This document shows positions 13,188 to 22,076 of a stretch of DNA of 33,783 bases, piece by piece. A program made the position numbers and the translations under genes. A model generated the notes under the pieces. That model had not been told where the DNA came from. It ran no database searches and saw nothing but the letters and a program-made list of their open reading frames with translations. How positions within the stretch are numbered: the first letter of the stretch is position 1; every line of letters starts with the position of its first letter. Origin of the DNA: a virus; IMG/VR virus record IMGVR_UViG_3300046009_003669, positions 1 through 33,783 of that record. One strand, 5' to 3'.

Positions 13188-13214
13188 ACTTTTTTTTCAA
13201 ATCGTGAAAAAAGT
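13188..13214. repeat. A/T-rich inverted repeat between terminator and promoter
   Basis: ACTTTTTTTTCA and TGAAAAAAGT form an inverted repeat around AATCG (one arm has two extra T). It overlaps the U-run of the terminator and the upstream edge of the promoter candidate. It could be part of the terminator or a binding site. Confidence 0.5.
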
Positions 13215-13246
13215 TTCAGCCCCCTCCACACTAGGCAGAAGGGGCC
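13206..13246 (-). terminator. Terminator at the end of the structural operon
   Basis: On the minus strand GGCCCC… (from 13246) pairs imperfectly with …GGGGGC (to 13219) to give a GC-rich hairpin with about a ten-base loop. Six T residues follow (13212-13207). It lies 25 bases after the stop of the last gene (13271) and separates late from early transcription on the circular map. Confidence 0.6.
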
Positions 13247-13270
13247 ACGACTCAGCATAAGACTTGCGCC

Positions 13271-13456
13271 CTACGACTTCGTTTCGATTCGCGCTATACT
13301 TGCTATCGCCCGGATGCGATCTTCTGTTATGCCCAGGAGCTTCTGCATTTCGAACTTGCGTACCGGCAGGCCCTCGTGGGCAATGCATCGCCGCAAAGCC
13401 CTTGCGAGCTCCATGTAGTCAGCCATGCGTTGGTCGTTTGCTACGGAACTCATCAT
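13271..13456 (-). CDS. Small helix-turn-helix-like protein
   Basis: A 61-aa protein. Residues 13-55 (YMELARALRRCIAHEGLPVR, then KFEMQKLLGITEDRIRAIAS) read as helices with a helix-turn-helix-like LLGITEDRIRAI. It is the last gene of the structural operon, with its start overlapping the preceding stop (ATGA) and a terminator shortly after. A small regulator is plausible because it ends next to the early promoter, but the evidence is only positional and by pattern. Confidence 0.55.
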   Translation of the reverse strand: MMSSVANDQRMADYMELARALRRCIAHEGLPVRKFEMQKLLGITEDRIRAIASIARIETKS

Positions 13457-13989
13457 GACAATGCCGTCGCTTGCTCAACGAATAACCGAACACGTCCAGC
13501 CGCACCCGTAGCATAGCTTACCGACGACGCCGAATCACTGACGATTGCTAGTAACAAGTTCTGCGCAGATGCTGCGGTCGTCTGACGAATGTAGAGATTC
13601 GGTTTGATGCTGGCCGTCCACTTGGTATCGGTCGTCCGTTTGTAATCGGCTGCGGGAACTTCGAACTGACCTAACAGATACGTCGTATCGGGATTGTAAA
13701 CAGCGCCCGACGACGGGGAAGTACCCGCACCAGCACCGAGCACGTACACGAGTAGCGGATGCTTCTTAATGTCACCCGATGTCGCCGCTGTCTCCTCAAA
13801 ATCGACCTGGCGAATGATCGCGTGTTGATTCGTGGTGGTCATCGCCCGAACGGTCACCAGAGCAGCTACGATTGGATAGTAGCGACTTAGCGACGTAGTG
13901 ATGAGGCCAGACCCAAGGTCAGACCACCCGAGCGCTGATGGATCGGAAAGGATGTTCGCCGCGATCGGCGTGTTAGGTAGGCAAGACAT
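13453..13989 (-). CDS. Structural protein of unknown role (tail end)
   Basis: A 178-aa beta-rich protein with Thr/Ala-rich segments (LITTSLSRYYPIVAALVTVR, TTAASAQNLLLAIVSDSASS, GAAGRVRLFVEQATALS). It follows the C1q-like candidate in the tail operon after eight bases. Such genes at the end of tail modules often encode tail-tip or fibre accessory proteins. No motif allows a firmer call. Confidence 0.6.
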   Translation of the reverse strand: MSCLPNTPIAANILSDPSALGWSDLGSGLITTSLSRYYPIVAALVTVRAMTTTNQHAIIRQVDFEETAATSGDIKKHPLLVYVLGAGAGTSPSSGAVYNPDTTYLLGQFEVPAADYKRTTDTKWTASIKPNLYIRQTTAASAQNLLLAIVSDSASSVSYATGAAGRVRLFVEQATALS

Positions 13990-13997
13990 GATGATCT

Positions 13998-14786
13998 TTA
14001 GATAGTGTTATCGAAATTGTTTCCGCTCGAAGCGCTGTTGATCGTAGCCGAAGTGCAGCGCACCCGAGCCCCCGAGACGTAGCCGTAATAGTTAGCCTCC
14101 CCTGACAACGTGCCAGAGCCCGTGCCGTTTTGATCGTTCAAATATACGCCGATGGACACGGCATCGCCATAGGCCAGCGGGATTAGTGCCGTGCCTTGCA
14201 TGACCACCTCTTCGACGTGCGACTTGTCGTTAAAATGGTTGTTGAACATATCAATGTTGCGGTACACAGTGCCGTTTTTGAGCAGCACCAAACGCGTCTC
14301 TGCTATCTTGTCATTCGGTGAAAATCGCATGGCCACCATAGCAGACACCAGCCAAATACCGCTGATTTCATCGGATGGCCTGAATGCCCAGGCATTGCTG
14401 ACAACCTGGCCCTGCACGCTGCGGATTACTTCGTTAGTGAACTTGAGAATGTTCAGCGCACCTAACGTCGTGCCGTTGGCAGTCCACGCCAGCGAATCGG
14501 AGTTGGTATCCCATTCGAAAGCATGATGCCAATCACTCGAATAATGCTTGGCACGATGTTCGGCGTTTGCCATCGCTGTCATTATCGACCGGGTTGTGGC
14601 CTCGGCTTGCGTAACGTTGATGTTTGCAGTCAGGCGCAGACCGGTGTTGATGATCGTCTGGTAGGTGACGTTCCCAGTCTGGGAACCTGCTATCTCACCT
14701 GAGTACAGCCCGCCTTGCCGGCGCGATTCGAATGCCAGCGATGCGGGGGCCACCTTGCCACGTTTGACGGGATCATTGATTGGCAT
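13998..14786 (-). CDS. Putative receptor-binding protein with C1q-like domain
   Basis: A 262-aa protein. The N-terminal 110 residues should attach it to the tail. The C-terminal 130 residues follow the jelly-roll pattern of C1q/TNF-like domains: GIWLVSAMVAMRFSPNDKIA, ETRLVLLKNGTVYRNI, QGTALIPLAYGDAVSIGVYL and ANYYGYVSGARV, with the typical L-L-K-N-G turn and the A-x-G-D before the late strand. These domains trimerise and often form phage receptor-binding tips. Its position after the hub-like protein fits a tail-tip adhesin. The glycine-rich adhesin at 27099-28235 is a rival for the main host-range role. Confidence 0.55.
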   Translation of the reverse strand: MPINDPVKRGKVAPASLAFESRRQGGLYSGEIAGSQTGNVTYQTIINTGLRLTANINVTQAEATTRSIMTAMANAEHRAKHYSSDWHHAFEWDTNSDSLAWTANGTTLGALNILKFTNEVIRSVQGQVVSNAWAFRPSDEISGIWLVSAMVAMRFSPNDKIAETRLVLLKNGTVYRNIDMFNNHFNDKSHVEEVVMQGTALIPLAYGDAVSIGVYLNDQNGTGSGTLSGEANYYGYVSGARVRCTSATINSASSGNNFDNTI

Positions 14787-14790
14787 TGGG

Positions 14791-16596
14791 TTATCCTATG
14801 TTTCCAGTGGCTGCGAGTAGAAAGAACTTAGTCGAAATCTCCCCAGTCATCCAATTGTGGGATGACGACGTCATTACGGCTTTCGTCCATGCGAGGTTTG
14901 GCAGAACGTCGGCATAGTCTGCCGTGCCCCCAGAGCCGCCCGAATTGGTCGAGAGGTCATATACACCACCGACGTTATTCGGAAGCATTGCAGGCGTTTT
15001 AAGGGCGTTCCACGTGCATTCTATTGTGGCGTTGTCTGGGTTACTGAAGAGGTGCAACAATAGCTGGGTGAGGCCATAGGCCATCGTGGCTTGCGCTTGT
15101 ACGCTGTTGAGTTGCACTCGGTAGTTGCCCTCATTGTCATCATGCTGGACAGGCTGCTTCATTGCTGTTGTGGTGACTTGCACATACGAGCCACCGGGCA
15201 GGTAGTAATAGCGCGTGTTCTCATGCGCCATGACAATCGTGTTCTGGCCTGCCTCCGGACGCTTGAAATAGATGAGGTTCGTCTGGAGTAGCGGCCCGTA
15301 TCGGCCGTCGTCTTCGTCTGCCTTCGGCAAGTACACGGGTGCGTTATGGATGATCGGCTCGACGTTCATCGACCGTGACCCGTCCGTGCCGCGTTTTAGG
15401 CGGACAAGTTCCTTGACGTCTTCGCCGTTCTCCGATTCCCAGCGTACTTCGGCCTTGCCGATGTTGTTCTCACCGCGACCGATCGACGGCCGTTGCATCA
15501 TTTGCGTAGCTGCTATCTGCGCATCGTACCCCGTGCCCGAAGTGTTGCTTGCAAGAGGCGAACCTACGCGCCGGGCTGTGAAATCGACTTGCACCACCGA
15601 CCCCAAACCCGACGGGGTTATCGAAGTAGTGTATTGGCACTTGATCCCCAGCGTCTCGCAAATGTCTCGCATGATGTCGTAGACAGTCACGTCATCACGT
15701 CCCCAGCCGTACTTGTCCTGACGGCCTAGCAAACCCCCGGGGGCGGTGTCGAGTGTGAAGGCGTTACCAATGCCGGCATGACTGACCACGTAAGCAGTCG
15801 CCGATGTCAGCGCCGAACCCGGGTCGCGGTCGTAATCGTCATAGTCTGACGACTTCAGTTCCAATGCAGAGGCAAAGAGCGTCGGGAGATTGTTCACGCC
15901 AAGTGTTAGGAAATCCGTGCCGTGGAAATAGTAGTCAATCAGGTGGTCGCGTACAGCACGCCCCATCCACTCGAGTACGTCCCCGATGGGCATATACAAA
16001 GAACCCGGCCCGTCCTGATACGTGTTACAACCGGTGCGATTCGTCATCAGCACGCCGAATAACTTGTGGTATGCCGGCAGTGGTGTGGATGGATTGCGCG
16101 GGAACAGGGCGTCGCCAGTCGTGAACGCATCGTTCCCGGTGAGGGTTTTCATTGCATGGTACACAACGTCGACGAGCTCCACGTCGTATTCGTACACTTC
16201 GGTTGCCGTAGGTGATACGGTGAATCCGTCCGTGTCATTCTCAACGCCGACGAACTCCGTCGTCCATGTTGCGCCACCCGTGCCGCGATCTGAGTACAGA
16301 ACGAAGATGTTTCGACGGAGCGTCTTTGGCAGTGGCAACACATCCTCACGACCCGAACGAATGTAGGCTTGCAATGCAGACGGCAGGCGGCTGAATGCGA
16401 GTTTGATTTTTAGCGTCTGGGGTTGGATTAGTCCATACGGTAGTTCGTCAAACTCCGTCAGGTGTTCGCCGATTTCGAGCAGGGCGACGTCGTCGACTTC
16501 CGTAGGGGTGTCGTCAATGTCACCATCCCACGGAATGTAGTCCAGACGGATGCGCCAGCCGGTGGGGAGCGTGCGAGAAAAGCGATACTTTGCCAT
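14791..16596 (-). CDS. Tail hub/baseplate-like protein
   Basis: A 601-aa protein in the position usually taken by the tail hub (after tape measure and distal tail protein). The N-terminal third (KYRFSRTLPTGWRIRLDYIP, then LKIKLAFSRLPSALQAYIRS) and the regular strands through FVLYSDRGTGGATWTTEFVG suggest beta-rich tail-tip domains. The middle (DVTVYDIMRDICETLGIKCQ) resembles segments of hub proteins. There is no peptidase or lysozyme motif. The start overlaps the upstream stop by one base (TGATG). The call rests mostly on gene order. Confidence 0.55.
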   Translation of the reverse strand: MAKYRFSRTLPTGWRIRLDYIPWDGDIDDTPTEVDDVALLEIGEHLTEFDELPYGLIQPQTLKIKLAFSRLPSALQAYIRSGREDVLPLPKTLRRNIFVLYSDRGTGGATWTTEFVGVENDTDGFTVSPTATEVYEYDVELVDVVYHAMKTLTGNDAFTTGDALFPRNPSTPLPAYHKLFGVLMTNRTGCNTYQDGPGSLYMPIGDVLEWMGRAVRDHLIDYYFHGTDFLTLGVNNLPTLFASALELKSSDYDDYDRDPGSALTSATAYVVSHAGIGNAFTLDTAPGGLLGRQDKYGWGRDDVTVYDIMRDICETLGIKCQYTTSITPSGLGSVVQVDFTARRVGSPLASNTSGTGYDAQIAATQMMQRPSIGRGENNIGKAEVRWESENGEDVKELVRLKRGTDGSRSMNVEPIIHNAPVYLPKADEDDGRYGPLLQTNLIYFKRPEAGQNTIVMAHENTRYYYLPGGSYVQVTTTAMKQPVQHDDNEGNYRVQLNSVQAQATMAYGLTQLLLHLFSNPDNATIECTWNALKTPAMLPNNVGGVYDLSTNSGGSGGTADYADVLPNLAWTKAVMTSSSHNWMTGEISTKFFLLAATGNIG

Positions 16597-17087
16597 CAGG
16601 ATTTGTGCCTATGAGCGAAAACAACAGCCAATGCCCGCGTGCCGTACTCGGAGTTAACGGATTCTTCCCAGTTGCGAATCGTAACAGGGTAGACAGTGCC
16701 CGCAGTTGACGGGTACGTCCGCGAACCTGCATCGATGCGCAGATACAGATACTTGTAATCGGTCGCCACGTCGGCAAAGGTCACAAGGTCATCAATGTCT
16801 TGCAAGTCCGTTGCGCTTGTGGCGTCGTAGTTAAACGGGAAAGATTCCACGTTAAACGTGCCGCGACGTTGTGCGTAGCTTACGGCATCACCGCCCACGT
16901 CCTCGATTTGTTCGGCGGTGATCTCTGGTTTGACTTCGGGTTTGATGATGAAAATACTTGCACTCGCCGGCGTTGTGAGCGCAGACGTTGCAATGGTGCG
17001 CATAGCATACGCATCGGGTGTTACGCCTGCCGTGGTCATCGTGTTAGAACCGTAGAGCGTCAATTTCCATTTCGCATTTGCGGGCAT
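16596..17087 (-). CDS. Distal tail-like protein
   Basis: A 163-aa protein, beta-rich, directly after the tape measure gene (TGATG overlap) and directly before the hub-like gene (TGATG overlap). Segments such as GTFNVESFPFNYDATSATDL and VYPVTIRNWEESVNSEYGTR fit a tail-tip adaptor. Distal tail proteins occupy this slot in siphoviruses, but I see no definitive motif, so a minor tail protein is equally possible. Confidence 0.5.
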   Translation of the reverse strand: MPANAKWKLTLYGSNTMTTAGVTPDAYAMRTIATSALTTPASASIFIIKPEVKPEITAEQIEDVGGDAVSYAQRRGTFNVESFPFNYDATSATDLQDIDDLVTFADVATDYKYLYLRIDAGSRTYPSTAGTVYPVTIRNWEESVNSEYGTRALAVVFAHRHKS

Positions 17088-20000
17088 CAGTGCATCCTTC
17101 GGACAAGTGAGCGGCGTTGGTCGCGTTGATAAAGGTAACTATCGAATCCTACGTCAAGACTGACGGACTGCTTACCGTAGATACCGTTCGGCATCGAATC
17201 CAGACGTTGACGAATCGCGGCGAGTTCGGCGTGCATGGCGTTGAACTGGCCTGTCGTCACGAGAGCATCCGATGATGCCGTCACCACCGGCGAGAACGTG
17301 CCGTTGTTCATGGCCTCCAAAACGCCGCGATACTTGCGGGTGTTATTGGCATTGACAACGAACTCACCACGGTGCACGATGCCGGCCGGTTCGTACTTGC
17401 CACCGTTGCCAGTATAGCCGCCCTCTGCAAACCCAGATACCGAGGCTTTGGCGGCGGCCACCAAACCGTACAGCGTCGCACTTAGGGCAGCGGCAACAAT
17501 CAAACCAGTGCCAAACGGAGCGGCTGGGTTGGCAAGATTGATACCCGTGATTTGCGCGACCAGCACCGGAATCAACGCCTCCAAAGTGTCCAGCGCTATC
17601 GACAGCGTGGCCTTGCCGTAATCCTCTTGCTCGGTGATGATCTGCGCAAACGCAGCCCCTGCCGTCTGCGCAAGTGCATTGTAAAACTCTGCTGAGGTTG
17701 CCTTGCCCTGAGAATAGGAATCCGCCACCGTCGCCAGGCTTGCAATCTGTTTATTCGTCAGCTCAGTAAACGAGGCGTTCAGTTGTTGCACGACCAGGTC
17801 GAATACCGTCGGCAGTTCCCCGACTGATTCGTTCAGTTTCTTGACGGCGTCCTGGTACGTCAACGTCCCGTCGGCAAGGTTCTTACCGATCTCGTCGATC
17901 GATTCTTTGCTGGCTTGCTCGGGCTTTTTGAAAACTTTTTTCCAGTTGATGTTAGTCACGGCATCGGCGGCGGTCTTGCCAAGGTCTCCGAGAATCTGAT
18001 CAGATAGGGACTGCTTCGGAGGCTCAATCTTGCCGATCGTTATCGGAATACCAAACACCACACCAGCGGCGAGAAGCTGGCGATTGAACTCCTCGGCGCT
18101 GAGAAGCTTTTTGAGAGCGGTGACGATGTTGCCTTTCTTGTCTGGCTTAACTATGGCGGCAATAGCCAAATCCAGAATCTTGCCCTCAGCATCAAGGATG
18201 ATTTCGTTGGCGGTCTTGATGACCTGCGCTTCGTTTTCGTCTTTCGCCAAAGCCAGCGAAGACTTTACTGCAAGTTTGGATTCGGGGTCTTGCGCGGTAA
18301 TGCTCAGGGCTTCGGTGACCTTCGCGATGCGCTCTTCGGCTTGCTTCTTGTCAAACTCTGCAATCTGGAGTTTTACTTCGGCTTTCGACAACGTGCCTGC
18401 GGCTTCCTGTGCTTTCAGTTTATTCTCGAATACCTTGCGTTCTTCCTTCTGCTGATCGGTGAAAGCTTTTAGAGCTTCCTTAGCCTTGTCGAATGCGGAG
18501 GCCTGCTCTTTGGTTTTCTTTGTGTCCTTTTCAGTGGCAGCCGTTGCGGCCTGCGTCGCAGCCGTTGCCTTGTTTGTTGCATCGGTGGCACCTTCGGATG
18601 CAGCCGCTGCGGCCGCTGCGGCCTTGACATTCTTGCCCGTTGCCTCGTTGAAACCACGGCTATAAGCGTTCCCCACGCGCTCACCAAAACCAGTAAACGC
18701 TTTCAATGCCGCTTGGATGTCGAGATTGCCCAGCGCGGCGAAGAACTCCGATATTACCGTCTTGATTTCGCGGAATGCTTCGGTGACGCCGCCGATGGTG
18801 CCTTTGATGTTCGTAAAAGCAGTACGCAAAGTGTCCAGCAGGCCAGCGCCTTTCTGGGTTTCGGCGTTGCTGTCTTTGCTAACTCCAATCCATTCACGGA
18901 TTTTCGTGATAACGCCACCGATCACGACGGCGATGCCTTGCAATGGCGTCAGAAAGAACTCAATAAGAAACTTGCCGACTTCGACCACGATATCGCCGAC
19001 GAATTTCATTACTTCAGCGATACCGGAAAGAAAATCGCTGAACATCTTCATGACGTCCATGCCTTCGCCAAAGGCCCCGTCCATACCGAACGCACGTTTG
19101 ACAGCGTCAATGACAGGTTGTATTGCGCGGATGATTCCGTCAAAAACGGAGTTCATGATGTCGAACACCACGCGCACGGCAGTTGCGGCGAAGTTGATTG
19201 TGTTGACGATGCCCGCGATGATGGCCCCACCGATGAGCATCAGTATCGGCTTGACGATGCTCCACATGTTGCTGAAATGCTCGGCGATGGCTTCGATGGC
19301 AGGGCCTACGGTTCCGCTGACAAGGCCACCGATCAGAGTGAAAGCGTCTTTGAAGCCTTGAAAGATTCCGATCGCCGCGTTACTGATGTCTGCTTTGAAA
19401 CGAGACATCATTTCCGAGAACGTGGCCATGTTTATTTCGGCCTGCACAAATGCTTCGTTCGTACCGGTCACGCCTGCGGTGAATGCTTCAATATTCTTGA
19501 TATTGTCCAGCAAGATGCCAGCCGTCGATGCGTTCTCAGTACCAAAGAGCGTAGCCTTAAAAGCGGCTTTTTCTGCGTCGCTACCAAGTTTGCTGATTCC
19601 GCCCTGCAATTCCGTGAGGGCTGCGGAAAGACCCTTACTTGTGAGGGTTGCACCTAATTGCTCCGCAGACAATCCCACACTCGCCAGCGCATCCGCACCG
19701 GGGCCGCTTTGCTTGATAAGCAAACCAAGGACGTTGCGCAAACCGACACCAGCCTCCGAGCCTACCTTCCCACCTACGGCAAGCGCCTGTATTGCTGCGT
19801 TGGTTTCTTCGAAGGACAGGTTTGCACCCTTAGCGGCAACACCCGCCTGCAGGATAGCTTCGGCCACTTGTGGAATTTCGGCCGCTCCGACCTTTGCAGA
19901 TGCAGCCAGTACGTTAATGAACCGTCCCGATTCTTGCGCAAGTTTCGCAGGGTCGGAAGCGTCGATGCCGAATTGCAACATCGCATTCGACAGCGCGTCG

Positions 20001-20563
20001 ACTGATTCCTTTGCGTCCAGGCCTGCGGCTTTTGACAGGATGTTTACGTTCTCAGTAACGGCGTTCAACGCCTCTGGGGTCTTTGCAAGGTCGGGGCCAA
20101 ACTTCGACAGAATAGTTTGAAACGAACCGAGCTGGGTTGTGGCTTCGCCACCGAAGCGCGATGCGAGTTCCTTCGCCTTATCACCGAATTGCGCGAGGTC
20201 GTCACCGGTGACGCCAGTAACAGCAGACAAAGCCGCCATCTGAGTTTCGAACTCAGCGCCCTTATCCACTACGAATTGAAAGCCTTCTACAATCTTACCG
20301 GCAGCCGCTTGCACGCCAGCGACGACACCACCGCCGATGATGCCTCCAGTAATTCCCGCGCCAATATCTGATAGTGCCGACTTTGCATTCGACTTGAGAT
20401 CGTCGAACGTTGATTTTGCTTTCGTCGTATCGATACCTACGTCAATACTGCCAAGCGATTTTTCGAGGTCTTGCGCCGTAGCCTTGCCGTCGGCCGCCAC
20501 CTTCTTAAGTGACGCCTGAAATGACGACGTGTCTAGTTTCAGCTCATTCGTGAATACTGCCAT
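17087..20563 (-). CDS. Tail tape measure protein
   Basis: A 1158-aa protein, the longest gene. The N-terminal region has the TP901-type tape measure core (FETQMAALSAVTGVTGDDLA, then AEIPQVAEAILQAGVAAKGA, then EAGVGLRNVLGLLIK). It is followed by hydrophobic segments (KPILMLIGGAIIAGIVNTIN), long Ala/Lys/Glu coiled-coil regions (EQASAFDKAKEALKAFTDQQ, then KEERKVFENKLKAQEAAGTL) and a typical C-terminal end (GGYTGNGGKYEPAGIVHRGE). It fixes tail length and enters the cell with DNA. At the family rule of about 0.15 nm per residue the tail would be near 170 nm. Antisense frames of up to 314 codons inside it are shadows of its alanine- and lysine-rich composition. Confidence 0.93.
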   Translation of the reverse strand: MAVFTNELKLDTSSFQASLKKVAADGKATAQDLEKSLGSIDVGIDTTKAKSTFDDLKSNAKSALSDIGAGITGGIIGGGVVAGVQAAAGKIVEGFQFVVDKGAEFETQMAALSAVTGVTGDDLAQFGDKAKELASRFGGEATTQLGSFQTILSKFGPDLAKTPEALNAVTENVNILSKAAGLDAKESVDALSNAMLQFGIDASDPAKLAQESGRFINVLAASAKVGAAEIPQVAEAILQAGVAAKGANLSFEETNAAIQALAVGGKVGSEAGVGLRNVLGLLIKQSGPGADALASVGLSAEQLGATLTSKGLSAALTELQGGISKLGSDAEKAAFKATLFGTENASTAGILLDNIKNIEAFTAGVTGTNEAFVQAEINMATFSEMMSRFKADISNAAIGIFQGFKDAFTLIGGLVSGTVGPAIEAIAEHFSNMWSIVKPILMLIGGAIIAGIVNTINFAATAVRVVFDIMNSVFDGIIRAIQPVIDAVKRAFGMDGAFGEGMDVMKMFSDFLSGIAEVMKFVGDIVVEVGKFLIEFFLTPLQGIAVVIGGVITKIREWIGVSKDSNAETQKGAGLLDTLRTAFTNIKGTIGGVTEAFREIKTVISEFFAALGNLDIQAALKAFTGFGERVGNAYSRGFNEATGKNVKAAAAAAAASEGATDATNKATAATQAATAATEKDTKKTKEQASAFDKAKEALKAFTDQQKEERKVFENKLKAQEAAGTLSKAEVKLQIAEFDKKQAEERIAKVTEALSITAQDPESKLAVKSSLALAKDENEAQVIKTANEIILDAEGKILDLAIAAIVKPDKKGNIVTALKKLLSAEEFNRQLLAAGVVFGIPITIGKIEPPKQSLSDQILGDLGKTAADAVTNINWKKVFKKPEQASKESIDEIGKNLADGTLTYQDAVKKLNESVGELPTVFDLVVQQLNASFTELTNKQIASLATVADSYSQGKATSAEFYNALAQTAGAAFAQIITEQEDYGKATLSIALDTLEALIPVLVAQITGINLANPAAPFGTGLIVAAALSATLYGLVAAAKASVSGFAEGGYTGNGGKYEPAGIVHRGEFVVNANNTRKYRGVLEAMNNGTFSPVVTASSDALVTTGQFNAMHAELAAIRQRLDSMPNGIYGKQSVSLDVGFDSYLYQRDQRRSLVRRMH

Positions 20564-20564
20564 G

Positions 20565-20870
20565 CTACGGCCTCCTTGTCATGCGTTTGTATTTGTTCCG
20601 TTCGATCGACTTTGCCGTTGGCTGATCCCACTTCGTAGCCCGCACGATGGCGATGCGTCGCATAAACTCCGATGCCGACAGGTTGTCGACGAAATCATCT
20701 GGTGTCATTTGCCATGCCTGCGCTGCGTCGTATGCCATGATGACGTCGTGCTCACGTGACGGCATGACGTCGAAGCCCGTGATGCGCTTTGGCAGGGGCT
20801 TGCCGTCCTCGTCTACTGGCTTTGCAGTCAGCACGCGGTACTCGTCATATATGGTGCGCAGTGCCGACAT
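20565..20870 (-). CDS. Tail assembly chaperone candidate, second of pair
   Basis: A 101-aa protein between a 175-aa protein and the tape measure gene, the slot of the G/GT-type tail assembly chaperones. It contains AYDAAQAWQMTPDDFVDNLS, like the second chaperone of other siphoviruses, and a basic C-terminus (RATKWDQPTAKSIERNKYKR). It starts one base after the previous stop (TGAGATG). The frame step is +1, so a classical -1 slip joining the two is not available; coupling by re-initiation is more likely. Confidence 0.55.
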   Translation of the reverse strand: MSALRTIYDEYRVLTAKPVDEDGKPLPKRITGFDVMPSREHDVIMAYDAAQAWQMTPDDFVDNLSASEFMRRIAIVRATKWDQPTAKSIERNKYKRMTRRP

Positions 20871-20871
20871 C

Positions 20872-21399
20872 TCAGAGTTTAGTAACCTCTCGAAATCGTT
20901 TGACGGTTGCGACCACCTCCGTCAGGTCTTGCTCGTCCCAGAATCCGTCAATCGCCATGAGGGCTTTGTCCTGCTCAGTTAGCTGGCTCTGGTCTAAGAT
21001 GGTCTTCAGAATTTCAACGCATGCGTCAATAGCTTCGTCATTGTCCAGCGGGAAATCCGTCGATGGGTTGTTGAGTGCATCCCATATTTCAGGGAATGAT
21101 TCGAGCAGCTCCGACTGAATCTTCTGTGCCACCATGGCTTGCAAGTCACCGTCGCTGATGTTCGGGATTTCTGCGCGAATCATTGCGCGAATTTGCTCAG
21201 CATACTGCGTGTTCTGCCCACCTGTTAGGGTGACGATTTTGGATGCGTTTGGGCTTCGCCGCATGGCGTCCATGAACGCGGTGTTCTGTCCCAAGGCCCT
21301 GAGCACTCCGATTGGTGTTTCCACGGCGCGAATAACCTTCCGTGATACGACGGCCTTGACTGGCACGTCTTTAGGTTCGCCGGCAAAATAGATTTTCAT
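20872..21399 (-). CDS. Tail assembly chaperone candidate, first of pair
   Basis: A 175-aa protein after the tail tube gene and before the 101-aa gene and the tape measure. It has an N-terminal beta hairpin (MKIYFAGEPKDVPVKAVVSR), then helical segments (FPEIWDALNNPSTDFPLDND, then ALMAIDGFWDEQDLTEVVAT). Chaperones in this slot coat the tape measure during tail assembly. The assignment is by order, size and helical, acidic character. The start ATG 21399 has CGGAGCCACA ahead. Confidence 0.58.
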   Translation of the reverse strand: MKIYFAGEPKDVPVKAVVSRKVIRAVETPIGVLRALGQNTAFMDAMRRSPNASKIVTLTGGQNTQYAEQIRAMIRAEIPNISDGDLQAMVAQKIQSELLESFPEIWDALNNPSTDFPLDNDEAIDACVEILKTILDQSQLTEQDKALMAIDGFWDEQDLTEVVATVKRFREVTKL

Positions 21400-21458
21400 T
21401 GTGGCTCCGATGTGAAAAGAAAATGGGGTTTTGTTTCTATATGGTCACCCCGTCAGGA

Positions 21459-21486
21459 GGCGGCTTGCTTCGTCTGCATAGCCGCC
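21459..21486 (-). terminator. Hairpin after the tail tube gene
   Basis: GGCGGCT (21459-21465) and AGCCGCC (21480-21486) form a perfect seven-base stem with a 14-base loop in the 110-base gap between tail tube and chaperone genes. No T-run follows closely on the minus strand. It may attenuate transcription or protect the abundant tail-tube mRNA from decay. Confidence 0.45.
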
Positions 21487-21509
21487 CCCGACACGGAGCC
21501 ACCGTGATT

Positions 21510-22070
21510 TTATCCGTATACGACCGTACCGTATGGCTTGGACGCTGTGAGCGTAACAGGCGTTGACGTGGTCATGAACGAGGTGAGATGCGTAGCAAGC
21601 AGCGTAACAGGGGCTGCGAGTTTGAAGCCTTCAAACTCAAGTGTCACGCGGTTGTATGTTTCGCCTGCTTGCGTCCATCCACCCGAGGTATTCGACAGAC
21701 GAACAGGGAATACACCGACCTTGCGAGCCGCACCCGTCGAACCGTTCGTACCGCCCTTGACGGCTGCGATGTACTTTGTGTTCGAACCTGACGTTTCGTT
21801 CGTGCCGTCCTCGAGGAGGATGTCTTCGACGTTGCCAGCTACCGAGACAGACGATTCAATGAACGTTTGCAGAGCGGCGTTGTCTTCGACGTGCTCGATA
21901 GTGACGTTGTAAGCACCTGAGTCCTGACGTGCTACGTCGGTGCTGATGATGTTGCCGTACAAGTACAGCGCGGGGCTTGCGCCTACCGTTGGTGTCGTGA
22001 CTGTGTCATCGACTGTCCATACGGCGAAGGCGTTACCACCGGCGATGATCCGATTTGCGGAACCTGCCAT
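21510..22070 (-). CDS. Major tail (tube) protein
   Basis: A 186-aa protein with the features of a tail-tube subunit: Thr/Val/Gly-rich strands throughout (ANRIIAGGNAFAVWTVDD, then YNVTIEHVEDNAALQTFIES, then AARKVGVFPVRLSNTSGGWT, then YNRVTLEFEGFKL), correct size, and position after neck and completion genes and before the chaperone pair. A stem-loop follows it, as is common for highly expressed tube genes. The glycosyltransferase at 22077-22820 is immediately upstream, six bases away, making this abundant Ser/Thr-rich surface protein a possible acceptor (inference). Confidence 0.75.
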   Translation of the reverse strand: MAGSANRIIAGGNAFAVWTVDDTVTTPTVGASPALYLYGNIISTDVARQDSGAYNVTIEHVEDNAALQTFIESSVSVAGNVEDILLEDGTNETSGSNTKYIAAVKGGTNGSTGAARKVGVFPVRLSNTSGGWTQAGETYNRVTLEFEGFKLAAPVTLLATHLTSFMTTSTPVTLTASKPYGTVVYG

Positions 22071-22076
22071 GAGATT

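Noticed and set aside
18713-19657. 314-codon plus-strand open frame inside the tape measure gene, and a 244-codon one at 19386-20120
   Set aside because: They lie wholly antisense to a convincing tape measure gene, have no ribosome site or plausible domain, and their composition mirrors the alanine- and lysine-rich sense strand.
20868-20880. Programmed -1 frameshift joining the two tail chaperone candidates
   Set aside because: The second frame is offset by +1 relative to the first and no slippery heptamer is present at the overlap; the TGAGATG arrangement fits re-initiation.
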